Shown here in pieces: positions 51,385-60,092 of a DNA stretch of 64,000 bases (position 1 is the stretch's first letter; each line of letters starts with the position of its first letter). Origin of the DNA: JAGQZY01 sp964588335 (GTDB taxonomy: Bacteria; Bdellovibrionota; Bdellovibrionia; Bdellovibrionales; JAGQZY01); NCBI GenBank assembly GCA_964588335.1, contig CAZPOV010000009.1:77961-141960 (forward strand). The letters run 5' to 3'. Made by a program: the position numbers and the translations under genes. The notes beneath the pieces are model-generated. The model was not told the DNA's origin, did not search any database, and saw nothing but the letters and a program-made list of their open reading frames with translations.

Positions 51385-53295
51385 TTATTCAGGTTCTTCA
51401 AGATAGGTGTATCCGGCCAGCCCATGCTGGTAGTACCGCATCAAAGTTCGGGCTTCAACTTTGGTCATTCTACCTTCGATAATGGAGTGCTCAGAAGCCT
51501 TGCGGATTTTCGCGGTCAGTTTCTCAAGGTTGTATTGCACATAGGATAAGACCTCGCCGACCGTATCTCCCTCAACAACATCGTCAACGCTGTAGCCATT
51601 TTCGGTGATGGAAATGTGAACGGCGTCGGTGTCACCAAACAAATTATGAAGATCGCCTAAGATTTCTTGATAAGCGCCGACCAGAAAAACACCCAGGTAA
51701 TAGGGCTGTTCGGGCGAGTAACCGTGCACTGGCAATGTGTTGCGCGGCTCGCCAGCCTCGACGTCGATAAATTCGGCGATTTTTCCGTCGGAATCACAAG
51801 TCATATCGACCAAAGTGACTTCTTGTTCTGGCTTTTTATCCAAGCGGTGAATGGGAAGCACCGGGAACATGTGACCCACAGCCCAAGAATCAGGCAAGGA
51901 CTGGAAAACCGAGAAGTTGCAGAAATAGGTGTCGGACAACAAGCGACGAAGGGTTTCGTAAAGATCCTCGTGCTCTTTGCTATTTTCCACCATTTTGCAC
52001 ATGCGGGTGGTGATGGACCAAAAATACTGCTCAATTTTGGCTTTTTCAGCCAAGGATAAAATTCCAAAAGTAAAAAGTTGGAGCGAGTTTTCCTGAATAT
52101 CCATTAGGTCATGGAAGTGCTCGTTGGCATTTTCCAAATCCAAGGTTTCGTAAATTTCTTTTAGCTCAACAAGGACTTTGTTTTCATCTTTGGTGACCGC
52201 CGGTGGAGCTTCATGCATTTCCACACGGTTGAGACCAATCACATCAAAAATCAGGGCCGAATGATGGGCCACCATGGCGCGGCCGGCTTCAGTCACAATG
52301 GTTGGCATCGTGACCTTTTTTTCTTCGCAAACATCTTTAATGATAGAGACCACGTCATTGGCGTACTCTTGAACTTTATAGTTCACCGAGCTGTCGGAGG
52401 CGGAAGAACCGTCATAGTCCACACCCAGGCCACCACCCACATCCAAATACCGGGGGTGAGCGCCTAAGCGAACCAACTCTGAATAAACCTGTGCTCCCTC
52501 TTTTAAAGACGTTTTAATGGTCTTTATTGAAGGAATTTGCGAGCCAATATGAAAATGTATGAGCTCAAGAGAGGGAAGTTGCTCGGCTTTTTTTAGTTTT
52601 TCGAAAGCTTTAAATATTTCAGAGGTGGTCAATCCAAACTTCGAACGGGCTCCGGCCGAATCCACCCAGCGTCCCGAGGCTTTCGATTGCAGTTTTGCGC
52701 GCAAACCGATTTTAGGTTCAATATTAAACTTTTTGGCCGCCTTTAAAATCATATCAAGCTCTTCAAGACGTTCGACCACAATGATTGTGTTACGCCCCAG
52801 CTTTCGGGATAAGACCGCTGTTTCAATGTACTCTTGATCTTTAAATCCGTTGCAAAGAATTAAGGCCTGCGGATTGCTCATCATTGCCAAAACCACTAAC
52901 AGCTCTGGCTTACTGCCGCACTCAAGGCCTAAATTGTAGCGATCACCAATTTCGGTGATCTCTTCAATCAGATGCCTTTGTTGATTGACCTTGATCGGAA
53001 AAACGCCCTGATACGAGCCTTGGTATTCATATTTCTCGATGGCATTTTGAAAGCATTGGTTCAAAAGCTTGATGCGCTCAAAAGTGATATCGGGAAACCG
53101 CAAAAGCATGGGGCAGCGAATGCCGCGCTCTTGCAGCTCTTCGGTGAGTTCAAGCAGATCAACGTGGGGGTTGTCTTTGCCTTGCGGGCAGACAATAAGG
53201 TTGCCTGCCTCGTTGATATCGAAATAACCCGAACCCCAAGTGTCGATGCCGTAAAGTTCTTTGGCTTTCTGTAAATTCCACTCAGGCCAGTTCAT
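51385..53295 (-). CDS. speA: Biosynthetic arginine decarboxylase
   Basis: This 636-residue PLP enzyme converts arginine to agmatine. Motifs are GVFPIKVNQQRHLIEEI with the PLP Lys, GLECGSKPELLVVLAM, LIHFHIGSQI, YLDVGGGLGVDYDGS, VTEAGRAMVAHH and VDMTCDSDGKI with the catalytic Cys near the C-terminus. The ATG at 53295 is preferred over TTG 53313 because AGGAG lies just before it, overlapping the end of leuS; the TTG form would overlap leuS by 11 nt. Together with SpeB it makes putrescine. It follows leuS by 7 nt and is probably co-transcribed with it. Confidence 0.96.
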   Translation of the reverse strand: MNWPEWNLQKAKELYGIDTWGSGYFDINEAGNLIVCPQGKDNPHVDLLELTEELQERGIRCPMLLRFPDITFERIKLLNQCFQNAIEKYEYQGSYQGVFPIKVNQQRHLIEEITEIGDRYNLGLECGSKPELLVVLAMMSNPQALILCNGFKDQEYIETAVLSRKLGRNTIIVVERLEELDMILKAAKKFNIEPKIGLRAKLQSKASGRWVDSAGARSKFGLTTSEIFKAFEKLKKAEQLPSLELIHFHIGSQIPSIKTIKTSLKEGAQVYSELVRLGAHPRYLDVGGGLGVDYDGSSASDSSVNYKVQEYANDVVSIIKDVCEEKKVTMPTIVTEAGRAMVAHHSALIFDVIGLNRVEMHEAPPAVTKDENKVLVELKEIYETLDLENANEHFHDLMDIQENSLQLFTFGILSLAEKAKIEQYFWSITTRMCKMVENSKEHEDLYETLRRLLSDTYFCNFSVFQSLPDSWAVGHMFPVLPIHRLDKKPEQEVTLVDMTCDSDGKIAEFIDVEAGEPRNTLPVHGYSPEQPYYLGVFLVGAYQEILGDLHNLFGDTDAVHISITENGYSVDDVVEGDTVGEVLSYVQYNLEKLTAKIRKASEHSIIEGRMTKVEARTLMRYYQHGLAGYTYLEEPE

Positions 53296-53302
53296 TCCGC
53301 TC

Positions 53303-55684
53303 CTACTTCGCAATCACGTTTAGAATCTTACCAGGAACATAAATGACTTTACGGATTGTGGCATCCCCAATGGCATTTTTTACAGCCTCGATCTCTTGTG
53401 CAGAGGCCATAGCTTCGTCCTGGCTGGTTTCTTTGGTTACATCAATGACTCCTCTCTTCTTGCCATTCACCTGAACAGCAATTGAGACGCTGTCTTCGCT
53501 AATCAATTGGGCGTCAAATTCAGGCCAAGACGCCAGCGAAGCAAAACCTTTTTCTCCCATGGCGGCCCAAATTTCTTCACAAAGGTGTGGCGCAAAGGGA
53601 GTTAAAAGAAGAATCAGCTTTTTTAAAGCCTCTGAAGAGTGAGAGTTTTCTTTATACAATTCGTTAACCAGAATCATAAGGGCGCTGATCGCCGTATTGA
53701 AATCCAGATTCTCAATATCAGTACCCACCTTCTCGGTGGTTTTGTGGATCAGTTTATTCAAAGACTCTGAAGGCTTGGAATCATCCCCTAAATACTTTCC
53801 ATTTTCGTCTAAGCACAAGCGCCAAACCCGATCGAGAAACTTTCGGACACCATTGATGCCGTTGGGGTTCCAAGGCTTGTCGCGATCCATAGGTCCAAGG
53901 AATAAGATAAAACAGCGGAGAGCATCGGCGCCGTATTGATCGCGAACCTCGTCGGGGTTCACCACGTTGCCACGCGACTTCGACATCTTCTCTCCGTCAA
54001 GGCCAAGCAGCATTCCCTGGTGCGCCAATTTTTGAAAGGGTTCAGCAACAGGGCAAAGGCCGGCGTCAAACAGAACCCGAGTCCAAAAACGAGAGTACAA
54101 CAAGTGGCCCACAGTATGTTCAGGCCCACCGACATAAAGATCGACGGGCATCCAATAGCGTTGCTTTTCCGGGTCGGCAAACATTTCAGAATTCTTAGGA
54201 TCGAAATATCTTAAAAAGTACCACGACGAACCGGCGGACCCAGGCATGGTGTCGGTTTCTCTTTCGCCGCCATTATGGGACACCCAATCCTTATTTTGTG
54301 AGAGAGGCGGGCGACCATCTTCAGTGGGCTCGTAGTTAGCCACTTCCGGAAGGACCACAGGAAGCTCTTCAAATGGAACCTCCTGAGATTTTCCATCTTT
54401 ATGAAGGATAGGGAACGGCTCTCCCCAGTAACGTTGACGGCTAAACAGCCAGTCGCGCAATTTAAACTGAATGGTCTTATGACCCACACCTTTTTCTTGA
54501 ATGTGGGCGATGATCTTATCGATGGCTGTTTTTTTATCTAAGCCATTGAGGAATTCAGAGTTGCACAGAATTCCATCCCCCATAAACGGCAAACCTTCTT
54601 CGCTCTCCAAAACCCGACGGATGGGTAAGCCAAATTTCTCGGCGAACTCAAAATCTCTTTCATCGTGACCGGGCACAGCCATAATGGCTCCGGTTCCGTA
54701 GTCCATCAGGACATAATCGGCAATCCATATGGGAATTTTTTGATCAGTGACAGGGTGGATGGCATGAGCGCCGGTGAATACCCCGGTTTTATTGGTGTCG
54801 GCTTTTCTATCCAGCTCTGATTTGCGGGCGGCTTGTTCAACATAATCTTCAACTTCTTTTTTCTGCTCAGCCGTGGTGATTTGCTCGACGAAGGGATGTT
54901 CCGGCGACAGCACCATAAAGGTGACGCCATAAAGAGTGTCGGGTCGGGTGGTGAACACCTCAAGATTTTCATTGATCCCTTCAACGCCAAAAAAGATTTC
55001 GGCACCCACACTTTTTCCAATCCAATTGCGCTGACCCTCTTTTGTTCGATTCGGCCAATCAATTTTATCCAGACCTTGCAAGAGTTGGTCGGCGTAATCG
55101 GTAATTTTTAACATCCACTGCTTCATGGGCTTGCGGACCACCGGGTGACCGCCCCGTTCGCTTTTACCGTCAACCACCTCTTCATTGGCGAGCACGGTTT
55201 TCAAGGCAGGGCACCAATTGACAGGCACTTCTTTTTGATAGGCCAGACCTTTGCGGAAAAGTTCCAAGAAAATAAATTGCGTCCACTTATAAAAATCAGG
55301 TTCACAAGTCGCCACCTCAGCTGTCCAGTCAAAGCTGAAGCCGAAACTTTTTAACTGTCGGCGAAAGTTCTCGATGGCCTTTTGTGTGGTTTCGGCAGGG
55401 TGTACGCCGGTTTGGATGGCGTACTGCTCCGCCGGCAGACCAAAAGCATCGTAGCCCATGGGATGCAAAACATTGAAACCCTTCTGACGTTTGTAGCGCG
55501 CCACCACATCGGTGGGGGTGTAAGAGGCCATGTGACCCACATGCAGACCGCTGCCAGAAGGGTAAGGAAACATGTCCAGAGCATAGAATTTGGGTTTTTT
55601 GGACGGAAATTCAGCAACAAAGGCGTCGCTTTCTTCCCAGGCTTTTTGCCACTTCGAATCGATTGAACCATGATTGTAAGACAT
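53303..55684 (-). CDS. leuS: Leucyl-tRNA synthetase
   Basis: This 793-residue class I synthetase attaches leucine to tRNA-Leu. HVGHMASYTPTD is the HIGH-type motif near residue 48, and KMSKSRGNV the KMSKS motif near 565. TTRPDTLYGVTFM marks the editing domain, with the conserved Thr-rich loop, and DYGTGAIMAVPGHDERD is the editing Asp segment. The length is near the low end of the family. It is divergent from the REC-GGDEF gene and is the first gene of the run leading to speA, yqaA-like, GMC and speB. Confidence 0.98.
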   Translation of the reverse strand: MSYNHGSIDSKWQKAWEESDAFVAEFPSKKPKFYALDMFPYPSGSGLHVGHMASYTPTDVVARYKRQKGFNVLHPMGYDAFGLPAEQYAIQTGVHPAETTQKAIENFRRQLKSFGFSFDWTAEVATCEPDFYKWTQFIFLELFRKGLAYQKEVPVNWCPALKTVLANEEVVDGKSERGGHPVVRKPMKQWMLKITDYADQLLQGLDKIDWPNRTKEGQRNWIGKSVGAEIFFGVEGINENLEVFTTRPDTLYGVTFMVLSPEHPFVEQITTAEQKKEVEDYVEQAARKSELDRKADTNKTGVFTGAHAIHPVTDQKIPIWIADYVLMDYGTGAIMAVPGHDERDFEFAEKFGLPIRRVLESEEGLPFMGDGILCNSEFLNGLDKKTAIDKIIAHIQEKGVGHKTIQFKLRDWLFSRQRYWGEPFPILHKDGKSQEVPFEELPVVLPEVANYEPTEDGRPPLSQNKDWVSHNGGERETDTMPGSAGSSWYFLRYFDPKNSEMFADPEKQRYWMPVDLYVGGPEHTVGHLLYSRFWTRVLFDAGLCPVAEPFQKLAHQGMLLGLDGEKMSKSRGNVVNPDEVRDQYGADALRCFILFLGPMDRDKPWNPNGINGVRKFLDRVWRLCLDENGKYLGDDSKPSESLNKLIHKTTEKVGTDIENLDFNTAISALMILVNELYKENSHSSEALKKLILLLTPFAPHLCEEIWAAMGEKGFASLASWPEFDAQLISEDSVSIAVQVNGKKRGVIDVTKETSQDEAMASAQEIEAVKNAIGDATIRKVIYVPGKILNVIAK

Positions 55685-55775
55685 GGGCGGATACTAGCAA
55701 TCTGGGGACCTAGACTCAAGTCACTAAACTTGAGTTTTTACTGATAATTTTCAGCGGGGGATTTAAAATGGGGGA

Positions 55776-56747
55776 ATGGAACTGGACCCTAAAATTCTGC
55801 TCGTTGATGACGACCCCGATAACTTAAAAATAGTGAAAAGGTTGTTAGAAAAAGAAGGCTACTCGGTGGAGTCGGCGACGTCTGGCAAAGACGGATTGTC
55901 CCTGCTCGATAGCTACCGCCCCGATTTGGTCCTCTTGGATGTCAACATGCCGGGTATGGATGGTCTTGAAACCATTCAGCTTTTAAAGAGAAAAGAGAAC
56001 GCCGCCGCGGTTGTTTTTGTGACCGCCAATACCGCCACGGAGGACGTGATTCGGGGATTGGATGCGGGCGCTTTGGATTATATTTCAAAACCCTTTTCGG
56101 GATTGGAGCTTTTGGCCCGAGTCAGAGCCCAATTGAGGGTGAAGAAATTACAGGACGATCTGAGAGAGGCCAACCGCAAATTGCAGGGATTGGTGGAGAT
56201 TGACGATCTAACCGGGCTCTACAACATGCGATCGGTTTATGAAAAAATGGATCAAGAGATCGAGCGGGCCCGTCGTTATGGCCACGGAGTGGCGGCCATC
56301 ATGCTCGACATGGACCACTTCAAAGGTGTTAACGATAACCACGATCATTTGTTTGGCTCCCATGTTTTGGCAGAGGTGGGGAAAATTATTCGCAAGAATA
56401 TTCGGACCCATGATTTTGGTGCCCGTTATGGGGGCGACGAATTTCTGATTTGTTTGTCGCAAACGACGGCTGAAGGCGCCAAGCTTTTCTGCGAACGACT
56501 TCGCAAAACCATGGAAAATTATCACTTCCAGCACGAGTCCGACGAGATCAAGCTGACCGCATCGATGGGCTGCGCGGTGGTGGTTGATGGTAAATCATTG
56601 ATGGACGGACGTTCTTTGGTTCGCCATGCCGATCACTGTCTTTACAAATCCAAAGAAAACGGACGCAACCAAGTCACCTTCACAGAAATTAGAGACGATA
56701 AAGTCGATGTAAAATCTCATTCCGTGGAAAGACGCAAAGCCAATTGA
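55776..56747 (+). CDS. Response regulator with diguanylate cyclase (GGDEF) domain
   Basis: This 323-residue PleD-like protein has a receiver domain (about 1-120; acidic pocket LLVDDDP, phospho-Asp in LLDVNMPGM, Lys in SKPF) followed by a helical linker and a GGDEF domain (about 150-310). The active site is RYGGDEFLI and the product-inhibition I-site RTHDF lies just upstream (RxxD then 5 residues). It therefore should make cyclic di-GMP when phosphorylated and be inhibited by product. No histidine kinase is next to it, so the partner is encoded elsewhere. A bidirectional terminator follows about 95 nt after the stop. Confidence 0.96.
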   Translation: MELDPKILLVDDDPDNLKIVKRLLEKEGYSVESATSGKDGLSLLDSYRPDLVLLDVNMPGMDGLETIQLLKRKENAAAVVFVTANTATEDVIRGLDAGALDYISKPFSGLELLARVRAQLRVKKLQDDLREANRKLQGLVEIDDLTGLYNMRSVYEKMDQEIERARRYGHGVAAIMLDMDHFKGVNDNHDHLFGSHVLAEVGKIIRKNIRTHDFGARYGGDEFLICLSQTTAEGAKLFCERLRKTMENYHFQHESDEIKLTASMGCAVVVDGKSLMDGRSLVRHADHCLYKSKENGRNQVTFTEIRDDKVDVKSHSVERRKAN

Positions 56748-56840
56748 TTTGAAGATTTAAATTTAAATAATCTGTATTTAAAACACCAAAGTACAGTCGA
56801 TAGGTGAAAAGTCAGAATCAAAGCCGCGAACAAGCCAACG

Positions 56841-56867
56841 AAAAACAGCCCAGAGTGGGCTGTTTTT
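56841..56867. terminator. Bidirectional intrinsic terminator
   Basis: A perfect 12-bp stem (AAAAACAGCCCA, GAG loop, TGGGCTGTTTTT) with A-run and T-run on opposite sides. It lies between the GGDEF gene and the convergent small secreted gene and should stop transcription in both directions. Confidence 0.88.
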
Positions 56868-56886
56868 GCGAGCATTTTTTATTTCA

Positions 56887-57237
56887 TTAGTTTTGACTAC
56901 AAGTAACTGATTGGAGCTTTCCTTCAATACCGATTGTTCCAGTGTAAATAGCAAATTCGCCATTACGTGAAGAAAGCTCGGCTCTGATATGTGTGTTTTG
57001 TCCATCGAAAAGGGCACGGGCTTTAAATTCGCTAGGACTCATATAAGCCTGTTGGATTTCTACGTCCGCTGCTGATAATTCACCACTTTGCAAAACTTGA
57101 TAAGCCTCTTGGAAATATGGAGTGTTGCCGGAGTTGAACTGAAGGCCCCAGCTAGCACCACTAGGCCAACAAAGAACGTCAGCAAAAGCTGTTGATGTAA
57201 TTAGAAAAGAAACTATAGTAATAAATAAATTTTTCAT
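56887..57237 (-). CDS. Small secreted protein of unknown function
   Basis: This 116-residue protein has a signal peptide (KNLFITIVSFLITSTAFA) and a mature domain of about 96 residues with two cysteines (DVLCWPSG and SVTCSQN) that may bridge. Sequence such as YMSPSEFKARALFDGQN and NGEFAIYTGTIGIEGKL suggests a small beta domain. No family recognised. It is a single gene with the strong bidirectional terminator just after its stop and a 538-nt gap before it. Confidence 0.65.
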   Translation of the reverse strand: MKNLFITIVSFLITSTAFADVLCWPSGASWGLQFNSGNTPYFQEAYQVLQSGELSAADVEIQQAYMSPSEFKARALFDGQNTHIRAELSSRNGEFAIYTGTIGIEGKLQSVTCSQN

Positions 57238-57775
57238 TTTGGCTCCAGGTAAGGGTTATAAAAGTCAATACCATAACTCCAGGAAATGGGAACTGGACTT
57301 GTAAAGAATATAGGATGTAGAGAACTTGTAAGCTTATTGTAAAAACGGAGCCGATACTATCAAGCCAGTCGCCACCGATCTTGCTTTGCTCGAAGTATTA
57401 AACCTTTCGAAATCAAGGAAACAGGCCCTCCTATAGACGTCTCGATATTTTTTAAGCGGACGAATTTTCGAGTAGTTTTTTCAAAATTTAATAGTGACAA
57501 TTAGGGTTTTTCGGTTGCCAAGCTGCTAAGAAGAGAGTTCCCCTTCAAAAAGCCAAAGCATATATGTCGCAGCTAGATTAAAACAATAAATTCAGGTGAC
57601 CTGAAGAGGTGCTGGTGAGTGTGCAAGCTTTTTTCGATGAAAAACATAAATGGAAATGTACAGTGTGATCTAATACATCTTCAATTTCACTTTGAGAATG
57701 GCCGACCTGAATAGGTTCACTCGAAGAGAAATGGGGACCGATGGCCAACAGACCAGAGGAGAAACTTTAGTTTAC
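57238..57775. other. 538-nt intergenic region with a palindrome
   Basis: No credible gene is visible. It contains the palindrome noted separately at 57591-57605 and must carry the promoter of the small secreted gene on the minus strand. The last 70 nt lie after the stop of the large secreted protein gene. I could not identify other elements. Confidence 0.6.
57591..57605. promoter_or_regulatory. 15-bp perfect palindrome, possible operator
   Basis: TTCAGGTGACCTGAA has 7-bp perfect half sites around a single G. It is long enough for a dimeric regulator, in a non-coding region between two secreted protein genes. It is about 350 nt from the nearest start, so it may be unrelated to them. Confidence 0.35.
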
Positions 57776-60001
57776 CTAAAAATTGTAATTTTCCCCAATG
57801 TATTCAAAATCAATGGTGAGCATGGAGTCTATGCCCGTGTCTAACCCATAATCTTCCATACTGGCATAAGGAACTTCTTCAACTTCAAACTGATAAAAGC
57901 CTTCTAAATAAAGAAGCTCTTTAATGGCTTGAACATGGCCGACGCCCCAGGGCAAGATGATTCGATCAATATTTTTATCAAATGAGCTCACAACGTTTTC
58001 TATTAATGTTTTTTCTCTAAAATTATATAAAACATGATTGGTAGGAACTAGCAATTGGACCCACAAATCTAAGTTTCCAGCTGTTGGTAGTCCTCTATAC
58101 ATATTGACTGCGGCTATCTGGACAGCATCGGATGATCTATTTAAAATAACATCCCCCTCTTTAGAATTAGCGGCGGCGCTTAAGCGTTTTTCGATGGTTT
58201 TCCACTGACAACTTAAGGATTTCGATTCAGCTTGGGCACAAGAATTTCTATTCCGCTCGACGATTTCAAAGGGTCTTAAAGTTCGGCCATCGATATCTCT
58301 CACGCAATTCTTTTTATAAAATTGATAAGTTTTGAGGAGTGGCGTTAAATGCGAGTCTTCTTCTTGAAAGAAAAGATAGGGATGGTAATAATTTATTAAA
58401 TGCGCGCTCAAATAGTTGGAGTCACTTTGGTTAATTTGATTCCGATTGGTTGTAAGAGTTTGTCCATCTTTATCGCAGGTAAAAAATTCTCTTAAAAAAT
58501 AATTATTGGAAGTATCTATCCAACGGGAAAGCAACTTATCAAGACTGTTAAAATAATGAGTTGGGCCCGAATGGTTCAAGCCAACAAAAACCACTTCTTT
58601 GTTTGAAACCTCATGGATGAACTTTACAACAGGGGTGTACACAACCCCGTTGTCTCGCCGAATAAATTCACGTCTAAGCGATAAAGACGCATCTTGAGGT
58701 TCACAGATGATATCAAGGTCGCACTCTTGCGATAACTGACCACTCTGCTGATCGATGCAATGCCAATTCTGCAAAAAGGCTTGTCCAGTTTTCCAAACTT
58801 CATGCGTTTTGTTTTTCAACCGCTCCTGGATAGAGAATTTTGCTATATCAATTTCTTCGTTCCTCAATATCACCTGAGCTGTGTGCATCCCATATTTTCT
58901 AAATAAACTATCGAAGACTCCAGTGTGTTCAGTCGAGACTTGGTCTCGTATTTCTAAAAACAAAGAGTCGATGGTTGGCACGTCAATTTCCTCGACAACA
59001 TCAAAAACGCTTTGATCAAGAATTTCCTCAAAGCTGCATTGATAAGCTGTCTGGGAGCGGATATTTTTTTTCAATGTTGGAAGCAGTAGACTCATGATCG
59101 ACTTTTTGGTCTTTTTTGAAAGCTCGATTAAGAATGAGTTTATTGGAGTTGAAGCTTTATGGGGTTCAAGCCTCTTATCGTATTCCGAAAGGTAAAGAGA
59201 ATGAACGTTCTGATCAAGAGGGGCTCGGGAGTATTTTGGTAGGCCATCGGGGAAAAAGATTGTTTCGATTTCTTTGTTGTGCTTACAGGCCGCTTGCGAC
59301 AGAGAAGTTTCCTCGCCCTTTTTTGCTAAAGAGCGACAGCAAGCCGCGGCCTCTCTAAAATAACTGCTGGTATCATATTTTCCAATTTCTCCTTTAAAGG
59401 TTTGGTGCTCGCCAACGGTACGAATCTGCCTTATGCACAACGGTGCTTCGATATCAGAGGTGTCTAGGTTCCCGTAAATATCAATCACCAATGCATCAGC
59501 GAAAAATTCCTGAAAAGTCGCAATGTTTTTTAAGCTAGCAACCTTTTCTACTGTCGGTAAATAGTAGGAGATGTACCAATGACCCATTTCATGAGTGTAA
59601 ACAAATTGAGAAAATCTTTCGAAATAATGGTTTTTCGTTGTGCCTAAGCGAACCTGAGGCGTGCCATCAACGATTTCGAAGGCTGAGTCAATAACACTCA
59701 AGTCGGATGGAACCAGTCTCACAGACAACTCATTAAAAAAGGGGCTGACTTCAGAGAGTCCCAGGCTATTGATAATCTTTTCGTTGGCGTCTTTTATTTG
59801 GTTAATGAAAACACGAGCGTCGGCAGGTAAGACTTGATCTGCAACCAAGCAAAGATCATTTGTCCTGGTTTTCACCAATTTTTTATCGACAAAAAAACTT
59901 TTGATATGAGCCGCACGACATGATTTGTTGATACTTTTAGCCTTGGCCAAGGGGCCGGTTGCCAGAATAACTATGACCCATCCGATTATTTTTTTTTTCA
60001 T
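57776..60001 (-). CDS. Large secreted protein: HExxH domain plus TraB/Tiki-like domain
   Basis: This 741-residue exported protein has a signal peptide (KKKIIGWVIVILATGPLAKA). Its N-terminal half has YTHEMGHWYISYYL (HExxH at 137-141) and FQEFFADALVIDIYG about 24-32 residues later, with Glu165 and Asp169 as third-ligand candidates. Its C-terminal half has EVVFVGLNHSGPTHYF (GxxH at 474-477) and ILPWGVGHVQAIKELLYLEGF in pieces (GxxH at 686-689), with FREKTLIENVV between them. That pairing of GxxH motifs is characteristic of TraB/Tiki proteins. About 16 cysteines are present. It would be an envelope or secreted protease-like protein; activity is inferred. It is a single gene. Confidence 0.75.
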   Translation of the reverse strand: MKKKIIGWVIVILATGPLAKAKSINKSCRAAHIKSFFVDKKLVKTRTNDLCLVADQVLPADARVFINQIKDANEKIINSLGLSEVSPFFNELSVRLVPSDLSVIDSAFEIVDGTPQVRLGTTKNHYFERFSQFVYTHEMGHWYISYYLPTVEKVASLKNIATFQEFFADALVIDIYGNLDTSDIEAPLCIRQIRTVGEHQTFKGEIGKYDTSSYFREAAACCRSLAKKGEETSLSQAACKHNKEIETIFFPDGLPKYSRAPLDQNVHSLYLSEYDKRLEPHKASTPINSFLIELSKKTKKSIMSLLLPTLKKNIRSQTAYQCSFEEILDQSVFDVVEEIDVPTIDSLFLEIRDQVSTEHTGVFDSLFRKYGMHTAQVILRNEEIDIAKFSIQERLKNKTHEVWKTGQAFLQNWHCIDQQSGQLSQECDLDIICEPQDASLSLRREFIRRDNGVVYTPVVKFIHEVSNKEVVFVGLNHSGPTHYFNSLDKLLSRWIDTSNNYFLREFFTCDKDGQTLTTNRNQINQSDSNYLSAHLINYYHPYLFFQEEDSHLTPLLKTYQFYKKNCVRDIDGRTLRPFEIVERNRNSCAQAESKSLSCQWKTIEKRLSAAANSKEGDVILNRSSDAVQIAAVNMYRGLPTAGNLDLWVQLLVPTNHVLYNFREKTLIENVVSSFDKNIDRIILPWGVGHVQAIKELLYLEGFYQFEVEEVPYASMEDYGLDTGIDSMLTIDFEYIGENYNF

Positions 60002-60092
60002 CTTTCTCCCCTGAAATGTTAGAAGATTAGCTTAAACCACTTTTTTCGCAACAGAAATTTCTTAGAACATTTGTGCTTAAGACTAAAATTTT

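Noticed and set aside
53296..53313. TTG start for arginine decarboxylase
   Set aside because: It overlaps leuS and lacks a ribosome site, while ATG 53295 has AGGAG just ahead.
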